A stretch of 64,000 nucleotides of DNA from Saccharibacillus qingshengii (GTDB lineage: Bacteria; Bacillota; Bacilli; Paenibacillales; Paenibacillaceae). How positions within the stretch are numbered: position 1 is the stretch's first letter; every line of letters begins with the position of its first letter. Of this stretch, positions 1 through 8,888 are shown one piece after another. The notes beneath the pieces are model-generated. The model was not told where the DNA came from. It searched no databases and was given only the letters and a program-made list of their open reading frames with translations. Where the stretch lies: contig NZ_JAAZWC010000017.1 in assembly GCF_013185195.1 (NCBI RefSeq), positions 1 to 64,000 on the forward strand, given 5' to 3'. Position numbers and translations under genes: made by a program.

Positions 1-650
1 CTGCAAGATACAGGCAGCAGCTTCTTCACGTGTCCTAACCTTTTTTTCAAAGTGTCCTTTACAAAGGGTACAGTTTAGGTGCGGTCGCACTCTTTTTTTC
101 GTTTGTTTCGCCGACTGTGCCTTATATAGAAGAAAGAAATGCGTCGGCTTCCGTTCCGGGTGAAAAGACAGCTTGGAAACCGTATGCCGAGGCGATTTTG
201 CCATGCCGTTATACCCGCTTCGCAGACGAACGGCACGGATCGCTTGAAAGCCTTATGGGCCCAAAAAACCTCAATTCGACGCATATAAAAATTGGAAGCG
301 GCGAATCCGATAAAAGAATAACGGCTTCAGAAGCCGTCGTCAAAACGGCGTGGTGCGGCGCGTTTTTGAAGCCTTTCGTTCGGGCGCGAAACAAAACGGT
401 CAAGTCTGCGTATAACAAAAGGGGCTTGCTAGGTTCCTGGCTTTTTCGTATCTGTCTCCGTATCGGAAAGATCCGCATAAGCTGCGGGCAATATATCAGA
501 ATACGGTTTTTCTTGACAAAAAATGTATCGTATATAAGAATAAAAGATCATACGTTCGAAATTTCGCAAACATATCCTTCCGGCAAATATTCATGGTAAG
601 ATGGGGCCGTCACCAACCGAACGGAAGAATCAGGAAATAGAGGCGATAAG
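1..650. other. Gene-free stretch upstream of the first kinase
   Basis: I see no convincing gene here. The open frames on both strands have no ribosome site and no recognisable domain. The stretch holds a short hairpin at 321-337 (arms ACGGCTT and AAGCCGT, loop CAG) and a promoter close to its right end, listed separately. The left end may be the tail of a longer intergenic region cut by the window. Confidence 0.5.
513..541 (+). promoter_or_regulatory. Predicted SigA promoter for the kinase gene
   Basis: The sequence shows TTGACA at 513-518, a 17-nt spacer and AAGAAT at 536-541 (4 of 6 matches to TATAAT), in an AT-rich patch about 110 nt before the kinase start. Start-site mapping would be decisive. 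Confidence 0.5.
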
Positions 651-2045
651 ATGGAATTCACCAAAATGTTTGTGCAAAACATGGCGGTTCTGGTTACGTT
701 TGCTTATATCGCCAATCTGATTTACAAATATGCGATATATCGGACACCCGGAATCGTAAAATACATAGGCTCTGTTCTTCTATTGATCGCCGGCGGATGG
801 TTTGCGACCCTGTTCGGATTTCAAATGGCCGAAAAGGTTATCCTCGATATGCGCATCGTCCCCCTGCTGATTGCGATCTTCGTCTATACCCGGCCGCCCA
901 TCATCTTTATCGTCGGCATGGGAATCGGATTGACACGTTTCTCTTTCGGGTGGAGCGAAGCGGCTCTGGCGGGATTTATCAATCTGACCATCCTTGGCGC
1001 CGCCGGAGCTTTGCTGAATGTATGGCTGCGCCGGGTCGATTGGAGTTTTGCCCGTCGGGCGGTGTTCGTCATCGTCGTAATGAATCTGCTGAGTACGGTT
1101 AACGTCATGATTTTCGGGGTTCTCCCGAAAGCTTATTACCTGTGGAACATTCTGCCGTATACCCTGCCGACGAGTATACTGCTGTGCGGACTGTTCGCTT
1201 TTATCCTGCGGGATTTTCAGAAAGACCAACAGCGGGCGATCGCACTCGAGAAAGCCAACAGCCTGCTTCAGCAGCAGACGGAAGAACTGGGCAAGAACAA
1301 GGTCGTTTTGGAAGAGCGGGCGAGGCAGCTGCTGCTTGCGTCGCAGTACAAATCCGAATTTTTGGCCAATATGTCGCATGAACTGCGTACGCCGCTGAAC
1401 AGTGTGATCAATCTGGCACAGTTTATTTCCGAATCTGCGGAAGACACGCCAAGCGAAGAGATGGCCCGTTACGGACAGCTGATTTGCCATTCGGGAGAAG
1501 ACCTGCTGAAGATCATCAACGATATTCTCGATTTGTCCAAAGTCGAAGCGGGCAAACTGGAGATTGTGCACGAAGATATAAGCCTCATGGAAATCCCCGG
1601 TTGGGTCGGTCCTTATTTCGAATTGACGGCCCGGCACAAGCAGCTCGATTTCGATATTCGTATGGAACAAGAACTGCCGGATACGTTCCAGTCCGATCCG
1701 CAGCGCCTCCAGCAAATTTTGCGGAATCTGCTTGCCAATGCGTTCAAGTTTACGGAGACTGGCTGTGTCGAACTGCATGTCTATAAAGCGCAGGAGCCCC
1801 AGCTTAAAGGGGAATGGGTCGTATTTGCCGTGCGGGACACGGGAATCGGGATTGCCGCCGAACAGCATTTTATGATCTTTGAAGCTTTCCAGCAGGCGGA
1901 CAGCACGATCAGCAAAAAATACGGCGGTACGGGACTGGGGCTGTCGATCAGCCGCGACCTGGCAAGGCTGTTGGGCGGGTTTATCCGGATGGAAAGCTCG
2001 GAAGGCAAAGGCAGCACCTTTTCTTTGTTCCTGCCGCTGTCCTAG
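651..2045 (+). CDS. Membrane sensor histidine kinase (orphan)
   Basis: The 464-residue protein has about five or six hydrophobic segments in residues 1-190, resembling the 5TM LytS-type sensor module, then a short coiled coil (about 195-225), a HisKA domain with phosphoacceptor His243 in SHELRTPLN, and a HATPase domain with N box (Asn363 in LLANAFKF), G1 (DTGIGI) and G2 (GGTGLGLS). It would autophosphorylate on His243 and pass the phosphate to a response regulator. No response regulator lies next to it, so it is an orphan kinase and its partner and signal are unknown. A weak AGAGG precedes the ATG. A terminator follows at 2119. Confidence 0.85.
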   Translation: MEFTKMFVQNMAVLVTFAYIANLIYKYAIYRTPGIVKYIGSVLLLIAGGWFATLFGFQMAEKVILDMRIVPLLIAIFVYTRPPIIFIVGMGIGLTRFSFGWSEAALAGFINLTILGAAGALLNVWLRRVDWSFARRAVFVIVVMNLLSTVNVMIFGVLPKAYYLWNILPYTLPTSILLCGLFAFILRDFQKDQQRAIALEKANSLLQQQTEELGKNKVVLEERARQLLLASQYKSEFLANMSHELRTPLNSVINLAQFISESAEDTPSEEMARYGQLICHSGEDLLKIINDILDLSKVEAGKLEIVHEDISLMEIPGWVGPYFELTARHKQLDFDIRMEQELPDTFQSDPQRLQQILRNLLANAFKFTETGCVELHVYKAQEPQLKGEWVVFAVRDTGIGIAAEQHFMIFEAFQQADSTISKKYGGTGLGLSISRDLARLLGGFIRMESSEGKGSTFSLFLPLS

Positions 2046-2118
2046 GCTCTGCCGGAAAAAGGATGAGCTTGCACGTTTGGCTGCGATTTTTGAACGTTTA
2101 TGCCCTGAGAATTCCCTG

Positions 2119-2144
2119 CCGCGGCTGCCGAAGCCGCGGTTTTT
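2119..2144 (+). terminator. Intrinsic terminator after the kinase
   Basis: Perfect 8-bp stem CCGCGGCT/AGCCGCGG with a 5-nt loop followed by TTTTT. Confidence 0.75.
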
Positions 2145-2309
2145 GCTGTTTTGATCGATAGAAAGTCCTTCTCTGGCGGACAGCTTGCCCAATGGCTGCG
2201 GACCGCTTAAACTTAGGATATGCGAACAGCAGAAACCGCCGTCTTCCCGGGCCATGGCCGTATCGAAACGTCGGATTAAATTCAAGCCGAAAAGGATGGG
2301 ATTCTACAC

Positions 2310-2696
2310 ATGTCGAATATCAAAAAGCCAATCGTTACGGACCAGGCACCAAGCGCAATCGGACCTTACTCGCAGGCGGTTGCGGCAGGGCCGTTCATCT
2401 TCGCTTCCGGTCAGCTCGGCGTGCACCCGCAGACGGGCGAATTCCCGGACGGCGTCGAAGCTCAGGCCAAGCAGTCGCTCGAGAACGTGAAAGCGCTGCT
2501 CGAAGCGGCAGGCAGCAGTCTGGACCGCGTGGTCAAAGCGACGATGTTCCTGAAAGACATGAACGATTTCGCTGCAGCCAATGCGGTATACGGTACGTTC
2601 TTCAGCGAACCTTATCCGGCACGCAGCACGATCGAAGTGGCACGCCTCCCCAAGGACGCACTGGTCGAGATCGAAGTGATTGCCCTGGCCGAGTAA
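2310..2696 (+). CDS. ridA: RidA enamine/imine deaminase
   Basis: A 128-residue protein of the YjgF/YER057c/UK114 family. RidA hydrolyses reactive 2-aminoacrylate and related enamines released by PLP enzymes such as threonine dehydratase, protecting other PLP enzymes in the cytosol. The family signature near the C-terminus (PARSTIEVARLPKDALVEIE) is intact, with the substrate-binding Arg105 and Glu120 at the usual numbers. Length is typical. AAGGATG lies about 13 nt before the ATG, a loose spacing. The gene is monocistronic and closed by a strong hairpin at 2768. Confidence 0.93.
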   Translation: MSNIKKPIVTDQAPSAIGPYSQAVAAGPFIFASGQLGVHPQTGEFPDGVEAQAKQSLENVKALLEAAGSSLDRVVKATMFLKDMNDFAAANAVYGTFFSEPYPARSTIEVARLPKDALVEIEVIALAE

Positions 2697-2767
2697 TCGG
2701 GGCGAATAGGTTTCCGTACTTTCTTGGGCAGCCCGAACCTTTTTCGAAAGGGCGGCTCGAGGTACAC

Positions 2768-2818
2768 GAACCCAAAGAAAAGCCGGCTGCTCTGCGCAGC
2801 CGGCTTTTCTTTGGGTTC
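2768..2818. terminator. Bidirectional terminator between ridA and the TspO-like gene
   Basis: A perfect 23-bp stem (arms 2768-2790 and 2796-2818) around a 5-nt loop, with A-rich and T-rich stretches inside the arms. It sits between two convergent genes and could stop both. Confidence 0.8.
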
Positions 2819-2885
2819 CGAGGTGAAATCCGGCGGTAGCCGAAGCGGCTTGAAGCCGGGATTTCACTGGCGGAAAGTTGGTTAA

Positions 2886-3650
2886 TCAATCGCGGTCGCG
2901 AACCGAGCGGATAAGCATCCATATCCCGAACAGCGCAACGACGATCGAGGCGACAAGAGCCGTAAGCTCCACGGCGCGAACGGTGTCCGATTGTTCGACA
3001 GAGATCGCATACAGCGCCCAAGCGAACACAAGCGGGTAGACGCCGTCGCGGAACCGGAAGCCGATGGTGAACGCGAGCGCGGCGGCCACGATGACCATTA
3101 CGATTGCCCAGCTGGTAAGGCCGAGGCCTACACCGTCGAAACCGTGTTTGGTGAAAAGGGCGGAAATGTTGACGATGGTCGCTACGCTGATCCAGCCCAG
3201 ATACATGCTGAACGGCAGCTTGACGAATACGATATCCAGCACTTCGAGCCGTTCCCCATGCAGCCGGGTCCGCCGGTAGATCAGAATGAGAACGACGAGG
3301 AACAGCAGCATGACAACGACGGAAAGTTCGATCAGCAGATAATGCCAGCAGAACAGCCAGGCCATGTTCAATACGCAGCTGATCGCAAACAGCGGCCCCG
3401 GAGCAGCGGCGGAAGCCCGGCCTTTGCGCTCGGCTACGAAGGCGTAGATCACAAAGCCGATCAGCAGGACATAAATAACCGACCAGATCGAGAAAGCGAA
3501 CCCTGCCGGAGTGAGCAGGTTTTTGTACATGTCCGAGATCTCGCGGGTATCCCGGCCGGCCAGCGGAAGCAGCGTAGACATGGCATTGACCGCAAGCGTG
3601 GCAATCAGCAGAATCGCATTCAGCCATTTGTAAGGATTTCTTGACGACAA
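2886..3650 (-). CDS. TspO/MBR-like membrane protein
   Basis: A 254-residue, very hydrophobic protein with about seven predicted membrane helices. It resembles the larger tryptophan-rich sensory proteins related to TspO/MBR (aromatic motifs such as FSIWSVIYVLL and WALYAISVE), longer than the 160-residue classical TspO. Classical members bind porphyrins and take part in stress responses; the role of this longer group is not settled. The start is TTG: no in-frame ATG is near and AAAGGGG sits 9 nt upstream. A perfect operator-like palindrome lies about 40 bp before the start, so control by a TetR-type repressor elsewhere in the genome is likely. Confidence 0.65.
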   Translation of the reverse strand: MSSRNPYKWLNAILLIATLAVNAMSTLLPLAGRDTREISDMYKNLLTPAGFAFSIWSVIYVLLIGFVIYAFVAERKGRASAAAPGPLFAISCVLNMAWLFCWHYLLIELSVVVMLLFLVVLILIYRRTRLHGERLEVLDIVFVKLPFSMYLGWISVATIVNISALFTKHGFDGVGLGLTSWAIVMVIVAAALAFTIGFRFRDGVYPLVFAWALYAISVEQSDTVRAVELTALVASIVVALFGIWMLIRSVRDRD

Positions 3651-3688
3651 GATGAGCAGCCCCTTTCGTAAATAAATATTCCGGATCC

Positions 3689-3712
3689 CAAAATGACCGG
3701 TAGGTCATTTTG
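3689..3712. promoter_or_regulatory. Palindromic operator (TetR-like) before the TspO-like gene
   Basis: Perfect 10-bp inverted arms CAAAATGACC and GGTCATTTTG around GGTA. Size and symmetry fit a TetR/AcrR operator. No TetR gene is adjacent, so the regulator is unknown. Confidence 0.5.
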
Positions 3713-3872
3713 TCCACAACCATGTTATACCCCCTTTTCGGTCGGGCGTACCTGCTTTTCGAATTTTTCGATTGCGGCGAGTGAGCAAAAATGTCATAAT
3801 CAAGAAAGATAACGGTTTCAAGTATCCGGATTTTCGGCGCAGGATGGGGAAATCATTTTTTTCGCCCTTTTG

Positions 3873-3886
3873 TGCAAACGTTTGCC
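3873..3886 (+). promoter_or_regulatory. cre site (CcpA) upstream of alpha-glucosidase
   Basis: TGCAAACGTTTGCC matches the core cre consensus TGNAANCGNWNNC at every fixed position and contains the perfect palindrome GCAAACGTTTGC. It lies 170 bp before a glucosidase gene, the expected target for carbon catabolite control. A LacI-family operator other than cre is possible. Confidence 0.6.
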
Positions 3887-4055
3887 CTAAATCAATGCGG
3901 AAAAAGACGGGCGTATTCGTTCAGAAGGCAAAATAACGGTGAATATGTGATCATACGCAAAAATCGCCGAAAACACGGAACCGATATCTCGATATCATAC
4001 CGCCTCAAAGCCGCAGCCTGCGGCAGAGGACGGCTTATAAGGAGCTGACGCACAT

Positions 4056-6497
4056 ATGGACACAAGTGAAGCGATACACCCCGACCGCGTAGGACCGATT
4101 ATTATTCAGGAAGCCTGGGGAACGATAGGCCGCGCGCTGGCGCTGGATCATATGAACGGAGTTTATGTCTGCCGGGGAGAACGTGCGTCGTTGGCTTTTA
4201 TTTTTCTGGGCGAGAATATCTTCCGGATGAAGCTGTTCATGGGCAAAGAACCGGATTTGTCGACCACCGTGGCTATTGTGCCGCGTACGCAGCCGACGCT
4301 TGAAGCGCAGGTGGAAGAAACGGATAGCGCCTGGAAGCTCAGCGCCGGCAATTTGGTACTCGAGATCGAGAAACAAACGTCGGCCCTGTCCGTGTTCGAC
4401 CGGGAAGAGCGCCTGGTGGCCCGCCAGAATACGGTCAGCTGGAATCCGCGCGGAGCGATCCATTCGGTATACGATATGCCGGGAGACTCCCATTTCTACG
4501 GACTGGGCGAGAAAGCGAGCTTTCTCGATAAACGCGGCGAACGCTATACGATGTGGAACACCGACGTCTATGCCCCTCATATGCCGGAGATCGAAGCGCT
4601 CTACGAATCGATTCCTCTGCTTGTCCACATGCACGGCAAATCGTCTTACGGCATTTTCCTCGACAACCCGGGACGAAGCGACTTCGATATGCGTTCGCAA
4701 GGCATCTCCTACACGATCGGCTGTTCGACGGGCGATTACGACATCTATTTCGTATACGGCCCCGAGCTGAAGAACGTCGTGCGGGGATATACGGAACTGA
4801 CCGGACGCATCGCGCTTCCGCCCAAATGGGCACTCGGCTACCATCAGTCCCGCTACAGCTATATGGATCAGAACGAAGTGCTGCATCTGGCGCGGACTTT
4901 CCGGGACAAAGGCATCCCGTGCGACGTTATCTATCTCGATATTCATTATATGGACGAGTACCGGGTGTTTACGTTCGATCCGGTACGTTTCCCCGACCCG
5001 GAGAAGATGATGTCGGAACTTCGGTCGCTGGGCATCCGCATCGTGCCGATCGTCGATCCCGGAGTCAAGAAGGATCCGAAGTATTCCGTATACCGCGAGG
5101 GCGTGGAACAGGGCCATTTCAGCCGCAAGCTCGAAGGCGATATTTTCTTCGGGGATGTGTGGCCGGGGACCAGCGCGTTTGCCGACTTCACCAACGATAC
5201 GGCTTCGCAGTGGTGGGGGAATCTGCACAAATATTATACGGACCTCGGCATTCACGGGATCTGGAACGACATGAACGAGCCCGCAGTCTTCAATTCTTCC
5301 AAAACGATGGATCTGGACGTGATGCATGGCAACAACGGCAATCCCAAAACGCATGAAGAGCTGCACAATCTGTACGGCATGCTGATGTCCAAAGCGACGT
5401 ATGAAGGGTTGAAAAGAAACCTGGACGGACAGCGCCCGTTTGTGCTGACCCGGGCCGGTTATGCGGGGATTCAGCGTTACGCGGCCGTCTGGACCGGCGA
5501 CAACCGCAGCTTCTGGGAGCATATGGCGCTGGCCATGCCGATGGTGCTCAATATGGGCTTGTCGGGCTTGGCGTTTGCGGGACCGGATATCGGCGGCTTC
5601 GCGCACCATACGTCGGCGGAACTTCTGGTGCGCTGGACGCAGATGGGCGTGCTGTTCCCCTACTGCCGCAACCATTCCTCGATCGGAACGCTGCGTCAGG
5701 AACCGTGGTCGTTCGGACCGGAGATCGAAGGCATTTTACGCGAATATATCGGCCTTCGCTACCGCTGGATGCCGCATTTGTACAACCTGTTCCATGAAGC
5801 GTCGGAGACGGGACTTCCGCCGATGCGTCCGCTGCTGCTGGAGTATCAAGACGATCCTCATGTCACCAATCTGTGCGACCAATTCCTTGTCGGCAGCGAT
5901 GTGCTGGCGGCTCCGATCTATCGGCCGGATACCGAGCATCGCGCCGTTTACCTGCCGGAAGGCGAATGGATCGATTACTGGACCGGCGAAAAACTGGCGG
6001 GAGGACGGCATATCCTGGCGCATGCGCCGCTCAGCGTGATGCCGCTGTATATCAAATCCGGCGCGGTGATCGCGGAAGGCGAACCCAAGCTGTATGCGGA
6101 CGACCGTACGGACGAGACGCTGACGCTGCGGGTTTACGGGGCTTCGGCGGAACCGGGCTTCAAAGCCGTCTACAGCCTTTACGAAGATGACGGATCGAGC
6201 TTCGACTATGCAAGCGGTGTTTCGTCCCTGATCGAGTTCGAGCTGCGCGGCGGGGAGAACGAACTGGAACTGTCTTATCGCTACGAGCGTCGGGGTTACA
6301 CGGCCAACCGCAATTTGCTGCGCTTTGCGCTCGTCTGCACGGCGTTCAAGCCTTCGGAGATCGAAGGGCTGCAGAAGCTGGAACGCGAAGAAGCCGAGCA
6401 TGGGCAGGAAGGCTGGTATGTGGACGAGCAGACCGGAGGCCTGATGCTTCAGGTGCAGGATACAAGCCAGGGTGCGGTGTTCAAGCTCAAAGGTTAA
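4056..6497 (+). CDS. GH31 alpha-glucosidase
   Basis: An 813-residue glycoside hydrolase family 31 enzyme, hydrolysing terminal alpha-linked glucose from oligosaccharides with retention. The catalytic (beta/alpha)8 barrel carries the nucleophile Asp405 in GIWNDMNEPA and the acid/base Asp482 in WTGDNRS. The N-terminal galactose-mutarotase-like domain and C-terminal beta domains are present, and the length is usual. There is no signal peptide, so it is cytosolic and needs imported sugars. AAGGAG precedes the ATG by 11 nt. The cre site upstream suggests repression by glucose through CcpA. Exact linkage preference (alpha-1,4, alpha-1,6 or alpha-xyloside) cannot be told. Confidence 0.92.
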   Translation: MDTSEAIHPDRVGPIIIQEAWGTIGRALALDHMNGVYVCRGERASLAFIFLGENIFRMKLFMGKEPDLSTTVAIVPRTQPTLEAQVEETDSAWKLSAGNLVLEIEKQTSALSVFDREERLVARQNTVSWNPRGAIHSVYDMPGDSHFYGLGEKASFLDKRGERYTMWNTDVYAPHMPEIEALYESIPLLVHMHGKSSYGIFLDNPGRSDFDMRSQGISYTIGCSTGDYDIYFVYGPELKNVVRGYTELTGRIALPPKWALGYHQSRYSYMDQNEVLHLARTFRDKGIPCDVIYLDIHYMDEYRVFTFDPVRFPDPEKMMSELRSLGIRIVPIVDPGVKKDPKYSVYREGVEQGHFSRKLEGDIFFGDVWPGTSAFADFTNDTASQWWGNLHKYYTDLGIHGIWNDMNEPAVFNSSKTMDLDVMHGNNGNPKTHEELHNLYGMLMSKATYEGLKRNLDGQRPFVLTRAGYAGIQRYAAVWTGDNRSFWEHMALAMPMVLNMGLSGLAFAGPDIGGFAHHTSAELLVRWTQMGVLFPYCRNHSSIGTLRQEPWSFGPEIEGILREYIGLRYRWMPHLYNLFHEASETGLPPMRPLLLEYQDDPHVTNLCDQFLVGSDVLAAPIYRPDTEHRAVYLPEGEWIDYWTGEKLAGGRHILAHAPLSVMPLYIKSGAVIAEGEPKLYADDRTDETLTLRVYGASAEPGFKAVYSLYEDDGSSFDYASGVSSLIEFELRGGENELELSYRYERRGYTANRNLLRFALVCTAFKPSEIEGLQKLEREEAEHGQEGWYVDEQTGGLMLQVQDTSQGAVFKLKG

Positions 6498-6538
6498 ATG
6501 CGGTTCGGCTGCCTTAATATAAGCGGAGCGACAGCAGG

Positions 6539-6583
6539 CAAGCAGGACGGAAGCGTGCGGCAGCAGCGCTTGCGTCCTGCTTG
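6539..6583 (+). terminator. Hairpin after the GH31 gene
   Basis: 17-nt arms with one mismatch (6539-6555 and 6567-6583), followed by TTTGG only. The stem is strong but the T tract is poor. Confidence 0.45.
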
Positions 6584-6682
6584 TTTGGCATTTGACGGTT
6601 TGGGGCGTTAAAATGGAAAGACGGCCGCATCAAACAGGCAAAACGCCTATCGGCACATGGAAATCGGAGGTTGGAGAAGACG

Positions 6683-7192
6683 ATGTGGAGAATCATTGAA
6701 GCTTACGATCAGCTCAATGCCTGGATTCGGGCAAGCGAAGGCCAATTCATCGAACTCGATAACGGCGAATCGTACCGGTTTGTGCGAAGAATGACCTTCA
6801 TGGGCCGCGAGCTGGAACAATTCGAACAGGATGCGGGATTCGAACTGCCTCCCGAATACAGACGTTTTCTGATCGGAGTCGGGGCGGTCGAGCTGTTTGC
6901 GGGTCCGCTCAGCGCGGGAATCGAAGTACGGGGGCCCGGCGAACTTGCGGACTTTTCCAGGCAGGCGTTCGGCGGCACCGCCGCAGATCCGTATCCGGCG
7001 CTGCTTCCGGCCGTATCACTCTCCCGGCTCGGTCGTGTCGGCTTATTCCGGCCGGCCGGCGAACGCGAAGAACGATACGGCTTATTCGATTCCGCGGCAT
7101 GCGCGGAGAATCGGATCGACGCGGGCGGATTCGCCTCGTTCGACGAATGGATCGCGGAGCTTGTGGAGAACCGCGGGCATGCGACGGCGTAG
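6683..7192 (+). CDS. SMI1/KNR4 (SUKH) family protein
   Basis: A 169-residue protein with the SUKH pattern: an N-terminal helix, then FEQDAGFELPPEYRRFLIGVG, the typical core where the domain begins, and a C-terminal SFDEWIAEL helix. SUKH proteins are often immunity proteins of polymorphic toxin systems but also occur alone, as here; no toxin gene is near. I chose the ATG at 6683 because GGAGG (6666-6670) is 12 nt upstream and abuts the alternative TTG at 6671. A terminator follows. Confidence 0.7.
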   Translation: MWRIIEAYDQLNAWIRASEGQFIELDNGESYRFVRRMTFMGRELEQFEQDAGFELPPEYRRFLIGVGAVELFAGPLSAGIEVRGPGELADFSRQAFGGTAADPYPALLPAVSLSRLGRVGLFRPAGEREERYGLFDSAACAENRIDAGGFASFDEWIAELVENRGHATA

Positions 7193-7224
7193 CACGGGCA
7201 TGAACCGGGCACGGGAGGACAGGC

Positions 7225-7275
7225 AAAAGCGCGGAGAACCTGGCGGAGTATCGGCCGGGTTTTCCGCGCTTTTTT
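7225..7275. terminator. Bidirectional terminator
   Basis: Arms AAAAGCGCGGA (7225-7235) and TCCGCGCTTTT (7263-7273) with further T residues. It lies between two convergent genes. Confidence 0.75.
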
Positions 7276-7751
7276 TAGATTTCGGTTTTGCGGTAGATCA
7301 GGAAGTACAGGAACAGCACGCCTACGGAGAGCTTGAAGCGTTTCTCGGCGGCGACTTTTCGGCCGGCCAGAAAACGCTGGGCATCGGAAGGTTCGACGCC
7401 GCTGTGAAGGGCAAGCGTTTCGGCGGTCAGGCCGAATTCGTCCTCAAGTCCCTTCATGATGGCTCGCAGCCGCTCTTCCGGCGGAATCTCGGGCGTATTG
7501 ATGCCCATACCCAAAAAAGCGATCAAGTCCAGCGCGGCGGAACGCTGCCTGCTATCCAGATGTTCCAGATCCGTATCGCCGCTCGAATAAGCTTCCAGAT
7601 CGTTGGAGCCGATTCCGGTCAGCCGAGTCAGCGAATCGAATGAAATCTTGTAGGTATCCACGGCATCATTCAGCAGATTCCGGCTGCCTGCCGCCTCCAG
7701 AGGCGGCAGATCTTCTTCGAATGCCGCGAACCGTTCGTTGGGGTCGCTCAC
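7275..7751 (-). CDS. HTH-domain protein of unknown role
   Basis: A 158-residue protein with two stretches that look like XRE-type helix-turn-helix segments (about residues 27-60, SFDSLTRLTGIGSNDLEAY, and 107-132, LTAETLALHSGVEPSDAQRF) and a hydrophobic C-terminus (VGVLFLYFLIY). This suggests a regulator-like protein, perhaps with an HTH used for protein contact. The start is GTG with AAGGAGG 8 nt upstream. I do not recognise a named family, and no partner gene is obvious. Confidence 0.6.
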   Translation of the reverse strand: MSDPNERFAAFEEDLPPLEAAGSRNLLNDAVDTYKISFDSLTRLTGIGSNDLEAYSSGDTDLEHLDSRQRSAALDLIAFLGMGINTPEIPPEERLRAIMKGLEDEFGLTAETLALHSGVEPSDAQRFLAGRKVAAEKRFKLSVGVLFLYFLIYRKTEI

Positions 7752-7821
7752 GGTAACAGCCTCCTTGAGAATGTGGAATTCGGATCAAGTTCTCGGAGAC
7801 CATTATACACCATTCTTCCGC

Positions 7822-8676
7822 TTAGGCTCTGGGCACGACCGGAATCCAGAGTTCGCTGCGCTGCTGCTCGGGCGGCAGATAACATTCGATCGCCGGAACG
7901 TCGGCCAGGTCGTAAGACGAAGAAGGAAGCCATTCGGCGTACAGCCTTTTCCAGGCCTCCTGCAGCCGCTCCGGCGGTCCCGGGATGTCGAATACGGCCC
8001 AGAGGGCGGCGGGAAGCCGCAGCTCGGACATGCCGTTTGGCAGCGGCGCGTCCGACGCAATCGCCAGGTAGTAATCGAAAGTTTCCGTTTGTCCCCATTG
8101 GCCTTCGGCAAGCACGCCGAGAATGCCCGGCAGAGGCGCATCTTCCCGCCGGATGTCCCACAATTTTCCGAACAATCCTTCCTGCGCGGCTGCCGCCCAG
8201 CGTTTCGGCACTTCGTCGTACGCCCGGTCCGTATGAACGGCCAGCACTTCTCCCGCAATCCGGAAGCTTTCCAACGTCTCCATCCGATAGTTCATTTCCG
8301 CAGCTCCTTTTAAAGTAAATTGAAAGGTGAGGCGGGGATACGCTTTAAGCGGTGTACCGGCGCGGCGTGCCGCGGTCGGAGTCGAGCCGTGCAGCTGCTG
8401 GAACGCCCGGGCAAAAGCTTCGGGCGATTCGTAACCGTACTTGAGGGCGACCTCCACGACTTTGATCGGGCTGCGCTGCAGTTCGAACGCGGCCAGCGTC
8501 AATCTTCTGCGGCGAATATATTCCGACAGCGCAATATCCGTCACGAAAGCGAACATCCGCTGAAAATGCTGCGCCGGACAGCAGGCCGCCCGGGCCGCTT
8601 CGCTGTAGGAGATCGGTTCTGCCAGATGGGCCTCGATGTAATCGAGCGCCGCGTTCATGCGTATCATCCAGTCCAT
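7822..8676 (-). CDS. AraC-family regulator with GyrI-like effector domain
   Basis: A 284-residue protein. Residues 1-105 form an AraC/XylS double HTH (MNAALDYIEAHLAEPISYSEAARAACCP, then ALKYGYESPEAFARAFQQLHG). The rest (from about 130) resembles a GyrI-like/effector-binding domain of the type that binds small hydrophobic ligands in Rob and BmrR relatives. The start chosen is ATG 8676, where the AraC domain begins and AAAGGA is 9 nt upstream; the longer open frame upstream has no family match. It may act on its own promoter in the divergent 212-bp gap to the helicase gene. Confidence 0.85.
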   Translation of the reverse strand: MDWMIRMNAALDYIEAHLAEPISYSEAARAACCPAQHFQRMFAFVTDIALSEYIRRRRLTLAAFELQRSPIKVVEVALKYGYESPEAFARAFQQLHGSTPTAARRAGTPLKAYPRLTFQFTLKGAAEMNYRMETLESFRIAGEVLAVHTDRAYDEVPKRWAAAAQEGLFGKLWDIRREDAPLPGILGVLAEGQWGQTETFDYYLAIASDAPLPNGMSELRLPAALWAVFDIPGPPERLQEAWKRLYAEWLPSSSYDLADVPAIECYLPPEQQRSELWIPVVPRA

Positions 8677-8791
8677 TTCACCCCGTCCTTTCCTCTTCAA
8701 TTTACCGCTCCGGATGAAATCCGGCCGTGCAGCAGCTGTGCGTTTTGTGCAAGGTTCATTATAACGCGGAGGGATTACCTTGCGGAATCGG

Positions 8792-8820
8792 TCGAAAAAA
8801 TAACGAATATCGTTTAGAAT
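8792..8820 (+). promoter_or_regulatory. Possible promoter of the SNF2 gene
   Basis: TCGAAA, 17-nt spacer, TAGAAT (4 and 5 of 6 consensus matches) 69 nt before the helicase start. Tentative. Confidence 0.35.
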
Positions 8821-8888
8821 GGGGAGAAGGGCAATTTTGGCTTGGATACGATTCAACATCAAAAAGCGGACAAAGACGGGGGACAAAC

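Larger units (their letters stand above)
3651..4055. promoter_or_regulatory. 405-bp divergent regulatory region
   Basis: This region separates the TspO-like gene (left, minus strand) from the GH31 glucosidase (right, plus strand). It holds the palindrome at 3689, the cre site at 3873 and AT-rich sequence, and no gene. Confidence 0.6.

Noticed and set aside
117-599. 160-codon plus-strand frame at the left end
   Set aside because: No ribosome site, no domain, promoter lies inside its end.
780-2285. 501-codon minus-strand frame opposite the kinase gene
   Set aside because: Shadow; no ribosome site, composition explained by the kinase codons.
4035-5675. 546-codon minus-strand frame opposite the GH31 gene
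   Set aside because: Shadow; the plus strand carries the catalytic motifs.
6500-7200. SUKH protein as part of a toxin-immunity system
   Set aside because: No toxin or WXG/LXG gene is adjacent, so an immunity role is unsupported.
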